Shown: in pieces, positions 18,005-28,134 of the stretch
Layout of the letters: the number at the start of each line of letters is the position of its first letter
Numbering within the stretch: position 1 is the stretch's first letter
Origin: Psychrobacter sp. JCM 18901
GTDB lineage: Bacteria > Pseudomonadota > Gammaproteobacteria > Pseudomonadales > Moraxellaceae
Assembly (NCBI RefSeq): GCF_000586435.1
Contig: NZ_BAWH01000013.1
Coordinates: 1-64,000, forward strand
Length of the DNA: 64,000 nt
Direction of reading: 5' to 3'
Notes under the pieces: generated by a model
Seen by the model: the letters and a program-made list of their open reading frames with translations, nothing else
The model's database searches: none
What the model was told of the DNA's origin: nothing
Made by a program: the position numbers and the translations under genes

Positions 18005-19381
18005 TTAGCGGCGACGATCGACATCATCGTATTCACTACCCATGATGCCATCACTAAAGACTTCAGAGAACTCACGCTCATTGTCTTCATCGATATGACC
18101 ATCAAATACGTCTTTTGCACCAGCGTTAGGATCGTTGTAAATAGCCAGATCCATTTTGCCTTCTGATTTTGCCACGATAGTAGTTACAGCAGCATCACCA
18201 CCGACGTTTACAGCAGTACGTAACATATCAAGGATACGATCCACACCCAAGATTAGACCGATACCTTCGATTGGTAGACCTACTTGAGCAAATACCATAG
18301 ACAGCATGATTAGACCAACACCAGGCACACCAGCCGTACCAACAGACGCCAGTACTGACATCAAGATAACGGTTAAGTATTCGGTCACGCCTAAATCAAT
18401 GCCGTAAATGTTGGCAATAAAGATGGTCGCAGTACCCTGCATGATAGCCGTACCATCCATATTGATGGTAGCACCAAAAGGAACAGTGAACGACGCAACT
18501 GAGTTGTTTACACCCATACGCTTAGTAACCGTACGCAAGGTAATAGGAATCGTCGCGTTCGAGCTTGAGGTACTAAAAGCAAAGATCTGTACTTCACGCA
18601 TTTTTGCCAAGAACGTCTTGATAGACAAGCCTGAAGACACTTTTAGTACAATCATCATGGTGATAAAGAAGTGGAAGGCCAATGACCCGACCAATACCGC
18701 GACATAACCAAGTAGTGACCAAATCAAGTCTAAACCTAGCTCTGCCATTGCTTTGGTTAATAGCGCAAATACACCATATGGTGCAAGGTTCATAATGATC
18801 GTGACCATCTTTAAGATGACTTCGTTGATTAGCTCTAGGCTCTGCACTAAGCCTTTGGCAGGTTTACCGACCATCAAGATACTGACGCCGATCAAAATAG
18901 CAAAGAAGATGATCGATAACATATCGCCATTTGCCATCGCGCTGATGGGGTTCGATGGGATAATGTTAGAGAACACATCAAGTAGAGGCGGCGCTGACGC
19001 AGCTTCAAACTCGGCTTCCGTTCCGATATTCATGCCTTTACCGATACCGAATAGTGAGCCAAGACCAATCGCAGTCGCAATAGCGAGTGCAGTGGTTATC
19101 ATATAAATAATGAACGTTTTGGTACCAATACGTCCAAGTAGGCGAATATCACCAATACCGCATACACCGCAAATCAGTGAGATAAGCACCAAAGGTACGA
19201 CCAACATTTTTAGCGAGTTGACAAATAGTTTACCAACAATGGCAAGGAAGCCATTGGTGATATAAGTATTAACAAAGCCACCTTCGCCGTTCAATCCTGA
19301 GTAGTTTAGAAATAGGCCCAGTCCAATACCGAGCACCATGGCAACAATGATCTTGCCCGTCAGTCCCAAATTCTTCCACAT
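18005..19381 (-). CDS. Dicarboxylate/amino-acid:cation symporter (DAACS family)
   Basis: A 458-residue transporter of the glutamate/dicarboxylate family. The serine-rich hairpin (FAFSTSSSNATIPITLRTV) and the helix with the NMDGTAI motif (TVPFGATINMDGTAIMQGTA) are diagnostic, as is GVPGVGLIMLSMV in hairpin 2 and GVDRILDMLRTAVNVGGDA in helix 8. It imports C4-dicarboxylates or glutamate/aspartate with Na+ or H+; the sequence alone does not decide between DctA-, GltP- or GltT-like specificity. The C-terminal 45 residues are an acidic cytoplasmic tail. The frame is intact. Confidence 0.9.
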   Translation of the reverse strand: MWKNLGLTGKIIVAMVLGIGLGLFLNYSGLNGEGGFVNTYITNGFLAIVGKLFVNSLKMLVVPLVLISLICGVCGIGDIRLLGRIGTKTFIIYMITTALAIATAIGLGSLFGIGKGMNIGTEAEFEAASAPPLLDVFSNIIPSNPISAMANGDMLSIIFFAILIGVSILMVGKPAKGLVQSLELINEVILKMVTIIMNLAPYGVFALLTKAMAELGLDLIWSLLGYVAVLVGSLAFHFFITMMIVLKVSSGLSIKTFLAKMREVQIFAFSTSSSNATIPITLRTVTKRMGVNNSVASFTVPFGATINMDGTAIMQGTATIFIANIYGIDLGVTEYLTVILMSVLASVGTAGVPGVGLIMLSMVFAQVGLPIEGIGLILGVDRILDMLRTAVNVGGDAAVTTIVAKSEGKMDLAIYNDPNAGAKDVFDGHIDEDNEREFSEVFSDGIMGSEYDDVDRRR

Positions 19382-19783
19382 AATTCATATCCTTTGTGTG
19401 CATAACAGCTTTATAGTAAGTGTTCAGTAGCCAACATGATTGTACTTATCAGCCTTACTACAAAGCTTGTTATGACTATTAAGTTCCCGTGATTGTCGCT
19501 CGATGTCACATTTTCGTGGACAATATAAAAGAATAGCTAAGGGCACTGCAAGATTTTTTTCTGTTTTTATTCTAAATGTACATTCCTCGTTACAACTATG
19601 TGCCCATAATATAGTCAATATTTATTCTAAACGGTTTGTTTCCTATATGAAACAAAATATTTATGAAAGAGTTTTTAGGGTAAGCAAATATGTCAAACTA
19701 TTGATATTGAACCATTGATTTCAAATTATCGAAATGTAAAGAAAAGAATATGATTAATTAAGCTTGAAATTTCCAATAGACCT
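19382..19783. other. Intergenic stretch, no gene seen
   Basis: AT-rich sequence upstream of the symporter. A 71-codon plus-strand frame (19503-19718) has no ribosome site and no recognisable product and is not called. The symporter promoter should lie in the first 150 bp. Confidence 0.5.
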
Positions 19784-19826
19784 AAAAAAGCCAGACTATC
19801 ATTTATAGATAATCCGGCTAATAAAA
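19784..19826 (-). terminator. Terminator after the acyl-CoA dehydrogenase
   Basis: On the minus strand AGCCGGATTATCTATA pairs with the following GATAGTCTGGCT with one bulge and runs into TTTTTT. Confidence 0.7.
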
Positions 19827-19896
19827 AGTAAAAATTTTACTATAAAATCTAATAATACTCAGTTTCTAATAGCAATATTAAAAACAAAATAGACTA

Positions 19897-22826
19897 TTAA
19901 GCCTTATCGTCTTCTTCGCGTGATGAGGGTGATTGGCGCTCTAAAGGTTTGATATCATTATCACTTACTTCAGTATTGATCTCGTCAGGTGGTGTAATAT
20001 GACGATTATGATTATTGCCCATACGCTCGTTAAGATGTGATTCAGCATCACGATGGCGATGATCGAGTGCCTCTACTTCAGGCTCTGACTCTTCAAAATC
20101 TGTCTGCGAATTTACTTCTTTGATAGTATCTTGCTCACTGACCAACTCTACATCGCCATCACTTTCATAACCATGATTAGGATTGGCATCACCAGTATGA
20201 TTGTCTGTATTTGCAGTACTGTCTAGATATTTAATAGCTGGTTCGTTAGTGGCTAGCTCATCAACGGCAGCTGCATCGGTATCCACAGCGATACCGTTTT
20301 TACTCTGAGCTTGTCTTTTTAGCTGTGCGTAATCAGTCAGTTGATGAACTGCATTTTCAAGCGCATGCGGATTGTCACGTTCTAGCGCTTCCGATAAATG
20401 CTCGTCAAACGTATCAGTCAATAATGAATCAAAACGCATGGCGTTATATTGAATCAGCACTTCTGCTTCTTCTTCGGTAATGCCGCCATTTTGACTGGCA
20501 TGTACCACATGGTCTTCAAAGGTTAGACCTTCAAAGCTGTCTTGATGCTCTGCCTTTTTGAACTTCTGCCACAACGGTTCGATTTCGACCAACGTCTGAT
20601 AAGCATGCTCCATACGACCAGTTACATCGTCTGCATCTGTGTTGTAATAAACCATGGTTTTCAGATAATCGCGGAACGGGTTGGCTGCAAAGTCATCCAT
20701 GAAAGTATCACCCAACTGGCGTTTTAACTCATCGCTTGCTGGGGTGAAGATACGTCCACTTGGGAAAGTCACAAAGCTAACCACATTGGCTGCCATACGA
20801 TTCGGGAAGTTGGCAAAGAATGACAAAAAGGCTTCTTGAATCGTGTACAAGCTGTTTTGTAGCGCAACTTCGGCATGTAAGCGCTCAGACTCTGATTTAC
20901 TACCATGCTCATAGAATTGCAAAATAGCAGTCGCAATAAATAAATGACTATGGATGTCTGCTAAGCGACCAGAGAGCATCTCTTTACGTTTTAAATCCCC
21001 TGCTAGTAGTCCTAAGGCCATGTCAGCAGTTAGGGCAAAGCTCGCACTTAGACGGTTAATATGTTTGTAATAGGGACGGGTAAAGGCATCTGCGAAATTC
21101 GGCGCCTTATCGCTACCACCGATGTAACCTGCGACAAAAGCTTTTGCACCACGGTTAAACGTGTAGCCTAAATGCTTAAAGAAAAGGGTATCAAATTTTT
21201 CAGTGGCAGCCGCTTTATCTTCGCTCTGTAGTAACTGAAGCTCGTCGAATAAATAAGGATGACAACGCATCGCACCTTGACCAAAGATCATGAGCGAGCG
21301 GGTCAAAATGTTGGCGCCTTCGACAGTGATAGAAACAGGAATCGCTTGATAAGGTGTCGCTAAGAAATTGCGTGGACCCATTTGCACAGCACGACCACCG
21401 ACCACATCCATACCGTCGTTGACGACGCTACGCATGGTTTCAGTCGCATAGTATTTTGCCATGGCCGTCATAACAGATGGCGTGCCACCTTGGTTTAATC
21501 CGCAAGTGACCAAATGACGGAACGCTTCTAACATATAAGTGTTACTCGCCATACGGCTAGTAGCGTCCTGTACACCTTCAAACTTACCTACGGATATCTT
21601 GAACTGTTCGCGAACTTTGGCGAATGCGCCGACAGATAGGTAAGTCATTTCACTGGCTGATGTCGACAGAGCGGGTAGAGAGATACCTCGACCAACGCCC
21701 AAGCACTCCATCAGCATACGCCAGCCGCGACCAGCATTCTCGACACCGCCAATAATATAATCTAGTGGGATAAAGACGTCTTTACCATCGACTGTACCAT
21801 TCATAAATGGTGAGCCGATTGGATTATGACGTGGTCCTGTTACCACACCTTCGTGATTAGCTGGAACGAGGGCACAGGTAATGCCGTAATCGGTTTTTTC
21901 AAGATTGCCAAGCAGACCTTCAGGATCGTGCATTTTGAATGCTAAGCCAACAACAGTAGCGACAGGTGCTAGGGTAATCCAGCGCTTAGAGAAGTTCATG
22001 CGCAGGCCAAGCACTTGTTCGCCTTCGTGCATACCGTAACAGACCACACCTGTATCAGGAATCGCGCCTGCATCAGAGCCAGCTTCAGGCCCAGTCAAAC
22101 CAAAGCAAGGCACTTCATCACCTTTTGCAAGACCTGGCAACCAGCGCTGCTTTTGTTCGTCTGTACCGTAATGCATCAATAGCTCACCAGGGCCGAGCGA
22201 GTTGGGAACCATACAGGTTACAGCGGCAGTCGGCGAGCGCGAAGCAATCTTGCTCATTACACGACTTTGCGCATAAGAGCTAAATTCTAAGCCGCCAAAT
22301 TCTTTTGGAATGATTAAACCTAAGAAACCATTACTTTTGATAAATTGCCATGCTTCAGGTGATAGGTCTTTATCTTTATGCTGAATTTGCCATTCATCAA
22401 GCATGGCACATAAAGTTTCTACTTCATTATCGATGAAACTTTGCTCTTCTTCCGAAAGCTGCGGATAAGGATAATTGGCAAAGGTATCCCAGTTTGGCGC
22501 ACCCATAAACAGCTCTTTTTCCCACCAACTAGTACCCGCATCAAGCGCTTCACGTTCCGTATCACTCATACTCGGCATCGCACCGCCTAGCGCCTTATAA
22601 ACAGGCTTAGTAATTAACGATTGGCGAAGCGGTGCAACGAGTAAGACCAAGCACAGTAATGCCATTGGTATACCCAAAATGAGCGACCATGGGCTGATAA
22701 TTGCGGTGACGATAACCGTAATCAGGCGACGATGCTACCGGTGACCCGTGATAAGGACAACAAAAAGATGGCCAAGACCACGGCTAACTGAATGATGACT
22801 GCCAAAATAAACAAGCCAATTGCCAT
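19897..22826 (-). CDS. fadE: Acyl-CoA dehydrogenase, FadE type, with long acidic C-terminal tail; one frameshift
   Basis: FadE-type enzymes have an N-terminal membrane segment, the acyl-CoA dehydrogenase core and a C-terminal DUF1974 domain. The core shows GFLGLIIPKEFGGLEFSSYA, FGLTGPEAGSDAGAIPDTG (FAD/substrate loop) and RWITLAPVATVVGLAFK; DUF1974 follows to about restored residue 800. It catalyses the first step of fatty-acid beta-oxidation. The true start is ATG 22826 (AAGGAG six bases upstream) and gives a membrane anchor MAIGLFILAVIIQLAVVLA; one lost base near 22726-22728 separates it from the main frame. The last roughly 140 residues are an acidic, low-complexity tail not present in E. 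coli FadE (814 residues); the restored length is about 976. Confidence 0.88.
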
Positions 22827-23176
22827 GACTATCTCCTTTAAAGTGCTGAATAAAAAAATGCGAAAAATACGTAAATGAAAGAGCTAACTATAATTGTTTT
22901 TCGTCTTGCCATTTAGTGTCTTACAAGTAAATCTAATGATTTGTTAATTCATAAATGCTCGGTTTTACGTCTCTTAAGTACTAGTATTAACGCCCTAGTA
23001 AGTAATTGACAAATAAATGACAAGAATGGCTACTAATATGAAACAGTTGTCGATAACTATCAAGAGCCAAAATGCTACGCTCTGTCGATGATATGTATCA
23101 AACATAATTGTTTGCAGGTTTTCCAAACAGACACGTGGGCTACATAACTAAATATTATCGAAAACTTGCCAAAGAG
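22827..23176. other. 350-bp intergenic stretch, no gene seen
   Basis: This lies between radC and the FadE gene, both on the minus strand. It should contain the FadE promoter. I see no terminator, reading frame or strong repeat. Confidence 0.5.
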
Positions 23177-23860
23177 CTAACCAAAAGGGGCAAGGCAGCT
23201 TTCGGCATAAGACAAAGTGTCGTTACGTCCGACGATGATGTGATCGACAAGCGAGATATCTAACAGGTCACAGGCTTTTTTTAATTCATAGGTCAGTAAG
23301 TTATCAGCGGTCGATGGCTTGGCATCGGTATGAGGATGATTGTGGGCGATGATAAGTTGGCTAGCAGCATGGCTTAGTGCATGCCGAAGTACGTGCTTGA
23401 TGCATACCGAGCATGATGAGATGCCACCTGTAAATAATATCTCGAAGTTTAAAAGGTTCAACGCATTATCTAGACAGAGTACCGCAAATACTTCACGGTG
23501 CTCGCCGCGCAACTGGGTGCTGATATAGTCTTTGACTGCTTGTGAACGGCCGAGTGCTTGCCCAGTTTTGAGTTGACTGTCCAGATAGCGCGTACCCATC
23601 TCAAGTGAGGCTAATATTTGGGCGTACTTTGCAGGGCCCATACCATGACAGGCAAGAACCGTCTTTTGAGGGGCGGCTAATAGCTCGGCTAAGCTACCAA
23701 ACTGATCAATCAAATGCCGCGCTAATTCAATCGCTGATTGAGACTGAGTACCCGTACGCAAAAATATGGCCAGTATCTCGGCGTCAGACAAATGAGCTGC
23801 ACCAAATTTTAAAAGTTTTTCGCGTGGCCTGTCATCCTCATGCCAGTCTTTGATCGCCAT
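23177..23860 (-). CDS. radC: RadC family JAB/JAMM protein (UPF0758)
   Basis: A helix-hairpin-helix part (HGMGPAKYAQILASLEMG) is followed by a JAB domain with FTGGISSCSVCIKHVLRHAL and the metal site AHNHPHTDAKPSTAD. This keeps the H-x-H-x7-S-x2-D spacing, although the usual HPSG is HPHT here. Despite its name RadC has no proven repair role; a peptidase or nuclease activity has been proposed. I chose ATG 23860 with AAGGAG five bases upstream; the longer GTG start would overlap that ribosome site. It is divergent from coaBC, the common radC-coaBC arrangement in proteobacteria. Confidence 0.9.
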   Translation of the reverse strand: MAIKDWHEDDRPREKLLKFGAAHLSDAEILAIFLRTGTQSQSAIELARHLIDQFGSLAELLAAPQKTVLACHGMGPAKYAQILASLEMGTRYLDSQLKTGQALGRSQAVKDYISTQLRGEHREVFAVLCLDNALNLLNFEILFTGGISSCSVCIKHVLRHALSHAASQLIIAHNHPHTDAKPSTADNLLTYELKKACDLLDISLVDHIIVGRNDTLSYAESCLAPFG

Positions 23861-23988
23861 GGTCACTCCTTGAAAATGGTTGATACTTGTTATCTGAGAT
23901 AGATACGGAAAATCTTACCCAATTTATCTCATAATTGTTACTATAAGCGCAATTTTATCTTTTCACTTTTTTTGTTGATGCCACGCTT

Positions 23989-25388
23989 ATGTCCAATATT
24001 GTGCTTGCTATTACTGGCGGTATCGCCGCTTATAAATCTGCTATATTTGCCCGCTTGTTAGTTAAGGCAGGCTTTGATGTGCGCGTTATCATGACGACAG
24101 GTGCACAAGCATTTATCACACCGCTGACTCTACAGGCGTTGACGGGTAACGAGGTGCACGTGTCGTTGCTCGATGAGCAGGCAGAGGCAGGCATGGGGCA
24201 TATTGAGCTGGCCAAGTGGGCCGACTTAATCGTCATTGCACCTGCTTCAGCCAATACGCTTGCGCGTCTGGCCATGGGTATGGCTGATGATCTATTGACT
24301 ACAGTGTGCTTGCCACTACAGCGCCTGTCATTATTGCTCCTGCCATGAATCAGCAGATGTGGCACATCCGGCAGTCAACCTAAACGTGCAAACATTGCGC
24401 GATATGAATTATCAGATTATCCAGCCAGCTAGCGGTGAGCAAGCGTGCGGTGATGTCGGAGCAGGGCGATTGCCTGAGCCTGAGCAGTTATTGGATGAGG
24501 TGTTGCTGTTCATAGCGATGAATACGACGCCGCAATTGTTGGCAGGCAAAAGAGTAGTCATTACCGCAGGTCCAACCGTAGAAGCGATTGACCTGTGCGT
24601 TATTTGTCTAATCACTCTTCAGGAAAAATGGGCTTTGCATTGGCGCGCGCTGCGTGGCTGCTGGTGCAGACGTTGTCTTGATCTCTGGTGGTAAAGTGGC
24701 ATTGCCCACGCCGCTCAATGTCACACGAATCGATGTGCTGTCTGCCGAAGATATGCTGATAGCCGCGCAGCAATGTGTGGAAGGTACGCATAGCAAGCTT
24801 CAATTTGTCCTTGAAGATGAGCATGACCATTCTCATGAACACGATCACTCTCATAACCATTCTCACGAGCATCATCATGGCGACTGTGGTTGCGGTGATG
24901 ATGATGTAAGCGACCATAATGACAATAATGACTCGCTACAGTCTTACGATGACAACCAATTTGTGAAAGCAGATATTTTTATCGCGACCGCCGCCGTGGC
25001 AGATTATCGTACGGAAGAAGCTGCACCGCAAAAAATTAAAAAGACACAAGATGCCATGACGCTCAGTTTGGTTAAAAATCCTGATATTCTAGCGACGATT
25101 TCTTTGGCACATCCAGAGCTATTTGTCGTTGGTTTTGCAGCAGAGACGCAAGATGTTGAGCGTTATGCCCGTGGTAAATTGGTCGCAAAAGATTTGGATA
25201 TGATTGCTTGCAATGATGTCTCACGTGCAGATATCGGTTTTGCCAGTGATGACAATGCGATGCAGGTGTTTTTCTCTGAGCACTATGAGCGTGACGCGGT
25301 AACACTTGAGAAGACCAGTAAAGATAAAATTGCTGAGCAGTTAGCAGGTATTATCGGCCAAGTAATCAATCAACGTCAAAATGGCTAA
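23989..25388 (+). CDS. coaBC: CoaBC: phosphopantothenoylcysteine decarboxylase / phosphopantothenate-cysteine ligase, four frameshifts and a His-rich insertion
   Basis: Bifunctional coenzyme A enzyme. The CoaC flavoprotein half begins MSNIVLAITGGIAAYKSA and holds the conserved GHIELAKWADLIVIAPASA and, in a shifted frame, IIAPAMNQQMW. The CoaB half follows with VVITAGPTVEAIDPVRYLSN and HSSGKMGFALARAA once corrected, then DIFIATAAVADY and VVGFAAETQD. Single bases appear lost near 24312, 24361, 24592 and 24658. The pathway is essential, so the breaks are very probably errors. Unusually, nucleotides 24816-24935 encode about 40 residues dominated by His, Asp and Glu with a CGC pair, inserted in the CoaB domain; this resembles a metal-chelating linker. 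The restored length is about 467 residues, above the usual 400-430. Confidence 0.88.
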
Positions 25389-25447
25389 AGCCACAGTTTC
25401 AAAGCGTGTAGATAGCGTGTAGATATGGATGCTGAGCCTAAAATGGT

Positions 25448-26240
25448 GTGACCGATATGATGAATATAGCTGGTAACGATAGCACTCAAATGCTAGTGCT
25501 GACGGTCATTTTTGCGCTTGCATCACTGCTGCATGGTATTAGCGGACTTGGCGCAACGCTAGTGACGACCACTGCGCTTGCTAGTATGTACCCATTGCAA
25601 CACGCCATTGTGTTAGTGATTTTTCCCTCGCTAGTCGTTAATGTGATGACCTGGCTAGTAGGCGGTGAACGCACCATTTGGCAAAACCTTATCTACTACG
25701 GCAGACACTATTGGTTGCTTGCGCTTACTAGCTTACTAGGTAGCATTTTAGGTGCTAAACTCTTGCTATGGGTCGATAGCGCTTATATTCTCTTATTGTT
25801 GGCCGCGGTCATTGCCTTCTACGTTGTGAGTAGCTTACTCGGCAAACAAATCCGTCTACCAAACACCAAGCCTATGTTGATTGCCGTTGGTTTTGGTGCA
25901 GGCGTCATCGGCGGCTCGACCAATGCAATGTCGACCATACTGATGATGTATTTATTGTCTGCTAGTGACGATAAAAACACCATCGCCAAAGTCGGTAACA
26001 TGTGCTATTTCTTAGGAAAGGTTGCTCAAATTATCGTGTTGCGTGAGCCTATCATGGCACTGAGCAGTGGTGAGTGGCAGCTGATTACTTTTTTTGAGTG
26101 TGCTGTCTATAGTGACTCTTTTGGTTGGAATCCGTTTGCGTCGCTATTTACCGCAAGCGCATTTTCGTCAGCTTATTTTATTGATTTTAATCGTGCTTGG
26201 AATACGTGTGGGTTGGCAAGGCATTACCGCATTGTTATAG
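25448..26240 (+). CDS. TSUP family (TauE/SafE) permease, second copy, one frameshift
   Basis: An eight-helix TSUP protein unlike the one at 17 kb: ALASLLHGISGLGATLVTTT in repeat 1 and VGFGAGVIGGSTNAMSTILM in repeat 2. After QLITF the frame is broken by a T7 run at 26089-26095; with six T it continues LSVLSIVTLLVGIRLRRYLP and ends at 26240 with a final hydrophobic segment. The substrate is unknown. The start is uncertain: GTG 25448 or the ATGs at 25457 and 25460, none with a clear ribosome site. It is convergent with the deacetylase gene, only about 30 bp apart. Confidence 0.75.
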
Positions 26241-26272
26241 CTAAAGATATAAGCCTTTTCAGCGATATCTTA

Positions 26273-27189
26273 TTAGACCAATTCTTCAAAAAAATATCTG
26301 CTGTGCCAAACGAAAGGTATTACAATGCGCTTCGACCACGTCTTCGATATCTTCTGAGTAGCCGCCACCCATCACGATAGCGACAGGGATATTGGCGGTT
26401 TTTGCTTGCTGCAGAACGTATTCATCACGCGCCTTACATCCTGCTTGTGTCAAACCAAGTTTGCCGAGCTTATCGGTAGCGAGCACGTCGACTGCAGACT
26501 GATAAAAAAATCATATCTGGCGCAACCTCAGCGATTAAGCGTGGCAGCGTATCTTCTAATATCTGTAAATACTCAGCATCGCCAGTATCATTGTCTAGCT
26601 CAATATCTAAGTCTGATACTTGCTTACGAAACGGGTAGTTCTTTGCACCATGCATGCTAAAAACAAAAACGCGTGGTTCATCTGCCATGATACTGGCGTT
26701 GCCATTGCCTTGATGAACATCCAAATCGATAACTAAAATCTTCTGTGCCTGTCCACGATTTAGTAGTAAGTTGCTAGCGATACAAACATCATTGAAGACA
26801 CAAAACCCTTCTCCATGACCAGCAAAGGAGTGATGAGTACCGCCTGCAACATTCATCGCCACGCCATATTGCTGAGCATATAGCGCGCATTCATACGTTG
26901 CATGGGCAATATAACGACCGCGCTCCACCAGCTGCGGGGTCATCTCAAATCCGATCGCACGAGCAGCCTTGCGCGGCAGTGTTTGAGTTTTAAGCTGATA
27001 CCAGTACTCTGCGGTATGCGTGGTCAAAATCTCATCTTGCTTAAGCGAGCAGGGGCAAAGAAGTTATCTTGGCTGATAGTGCCTTCTGCCAGTAAGCGCT
27101 CAGGAATCATAGTGTACTTTTGCATGGGGGAAGCGATGTTTTTCTGGCACGGAATAGCGAAAGACGTCAGAGTAGGCAATTTTTAGCAT
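26273..27189 (-). CDS. Histone-deacetylase-superfamily (AcuC/HdaH-like) hydrolase, three frameshifts
   Basis: The arginase/deacetylase fold is marked by GGTHHSFAGHGEGFCVFND (catalytic His pair), VIDLDVHQGNGNAS (zinc Asp and His) and, in another frame, GGGYSEDIEDV. Bacterial members deacetylate polyamines, acetoin-utilisation proteins or small amides. The N terminus is recovered from ATG 27189 (MLKIAYSDVFRYSVPEKHRF). Breaks fall near 27038-27040, at A7 26504-26510 and A7 26288-26294; with six A the last run gives QQIFFEELV and a stop at 26273. The restored length is about 305 residues, normal for the group. Confidence 0.82.
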
Positions 27190-27299
27190 AAGAATTCTAG
27201 CTTAGTATTAATGGTTTTTGGATAGAAAAATAAAGAGATAAGTATCAGCTATCGCGGATTATGGCTTGATTGAACAACCAGTTTATCGAACGAACTGAG

Positions 27300-28104
27300 C
27301 TATTGAACAAACTGAGTCGGCAAAAAGAACGTGCGCGCGTCTGACTGTTGACGTAGCTCGACAAGTAGCGTTTGCATGTCTTCAGCAGGGTCTTGATTAT
27401 TGACCAAGTTGCCAAATAGCTCGTTGGCAACCGTGGTCATCGCGACCACGCTTTGTAGTAAATGCTCAATAATCTCATTATCTATACCAACTGCTTCGAC
27501 ATCGATAGCATTTTTGTAGCGTATCTCACCATCGTTGACATCCATTTCTAGATTACCGACTAGCATGTCATAGTTGATTTGGGTGATAAGTAGCATCGCA
27601 GCGCTTTGATGAGTTTCTGGTATCAAAAATGGCAAGATGCCATAGATGGCCAGTAGTTTGTTTTTTTCTTGCACCCGAAACAGATAGCCACAATTTATTT
27701 GCTTATGACGCATTCTCAAGGATAAATGATGTGATTTTTGGCTGTCGTTGGTTTTGGGTCGATAATGCGTGTAGTGCCATTGTTTGTCATTGAAGTATTG
27801 TTTTAAACAGTCAACAATGGGCGTGTCACTTTGGTTTTGAGGTTCTGCATTTGCGCTATCGGTTTTAAGTTGAGATGTATTTGCTTGTGCTTGAGCGTTA
27901 TCCTGTTTGCTGCCCTGATTCGCCTCTAACTCATGAGAGATATCAGAAATATCAGCTGATATATTTTTTGTATTATTAACCTCGCTGTCAGCAAGTAATG
28001 CACGCCCTTGCTCGCTTGCACCATCGATGACTGACTGCGGTGCGGAAGCAGTCAATAACCGTTTGATTTTTTTGCCATAAGCTGAGTTTATTGCGTTGAC
28101 TCAT
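27300..28104 (-). CDS. YbjN domain-containing protein with low-complexity N-terminal region, one frameshift
   Basis: The C-terminal 170 residues (VDCLKQYFNDKQWHYTHY onward, then FRVQEKNKLLAIYGILPF and the helices about VGIDNEIIEHLL) resemble the YbjN/type III chaperone-like fold, a family linked to stress and motility regulation but without a known mechanism. About 85 residues rich in Ser, Asn, Gln and Asp precede it. The real start is probably ATG 28104 (MSQRNKLSLWQK), joined to the main frame if the T7 run at 28067-28073 has six bases. It lies 30 bp downstream of the conserved gene at 28135-29244 on the same strand, so the two are likely co-transcribed. Confidence 0.6.
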
Positions 28105-28134
28105 AATAGTATGCTGACAAGTAAGAGTTATAAA

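Noticed and set aside
19503..19718. 71-codon plus-strand frame in the gap before the FadE terminator
   Set aside because: AT-rich, no ribosome site, composition unlike neighbouring genes, no domain.
23177..23860. Inactive RadC because HPSG is changed to HPHT
   Set aside because: The metal-binding spacing H-x-H-x7-S-x2-D is fully kept, so there is no basis for calling it inactive.
24612..24917. Antisense frame opposite coaBC with many Met, Val and Ile residues
   Set aside because: It is the reverse complement of the His/Asp-rich CoaBC codons (CAT/GAT read as ATG/ATC); the coding strand is fixed by conserved CoaB motifs.
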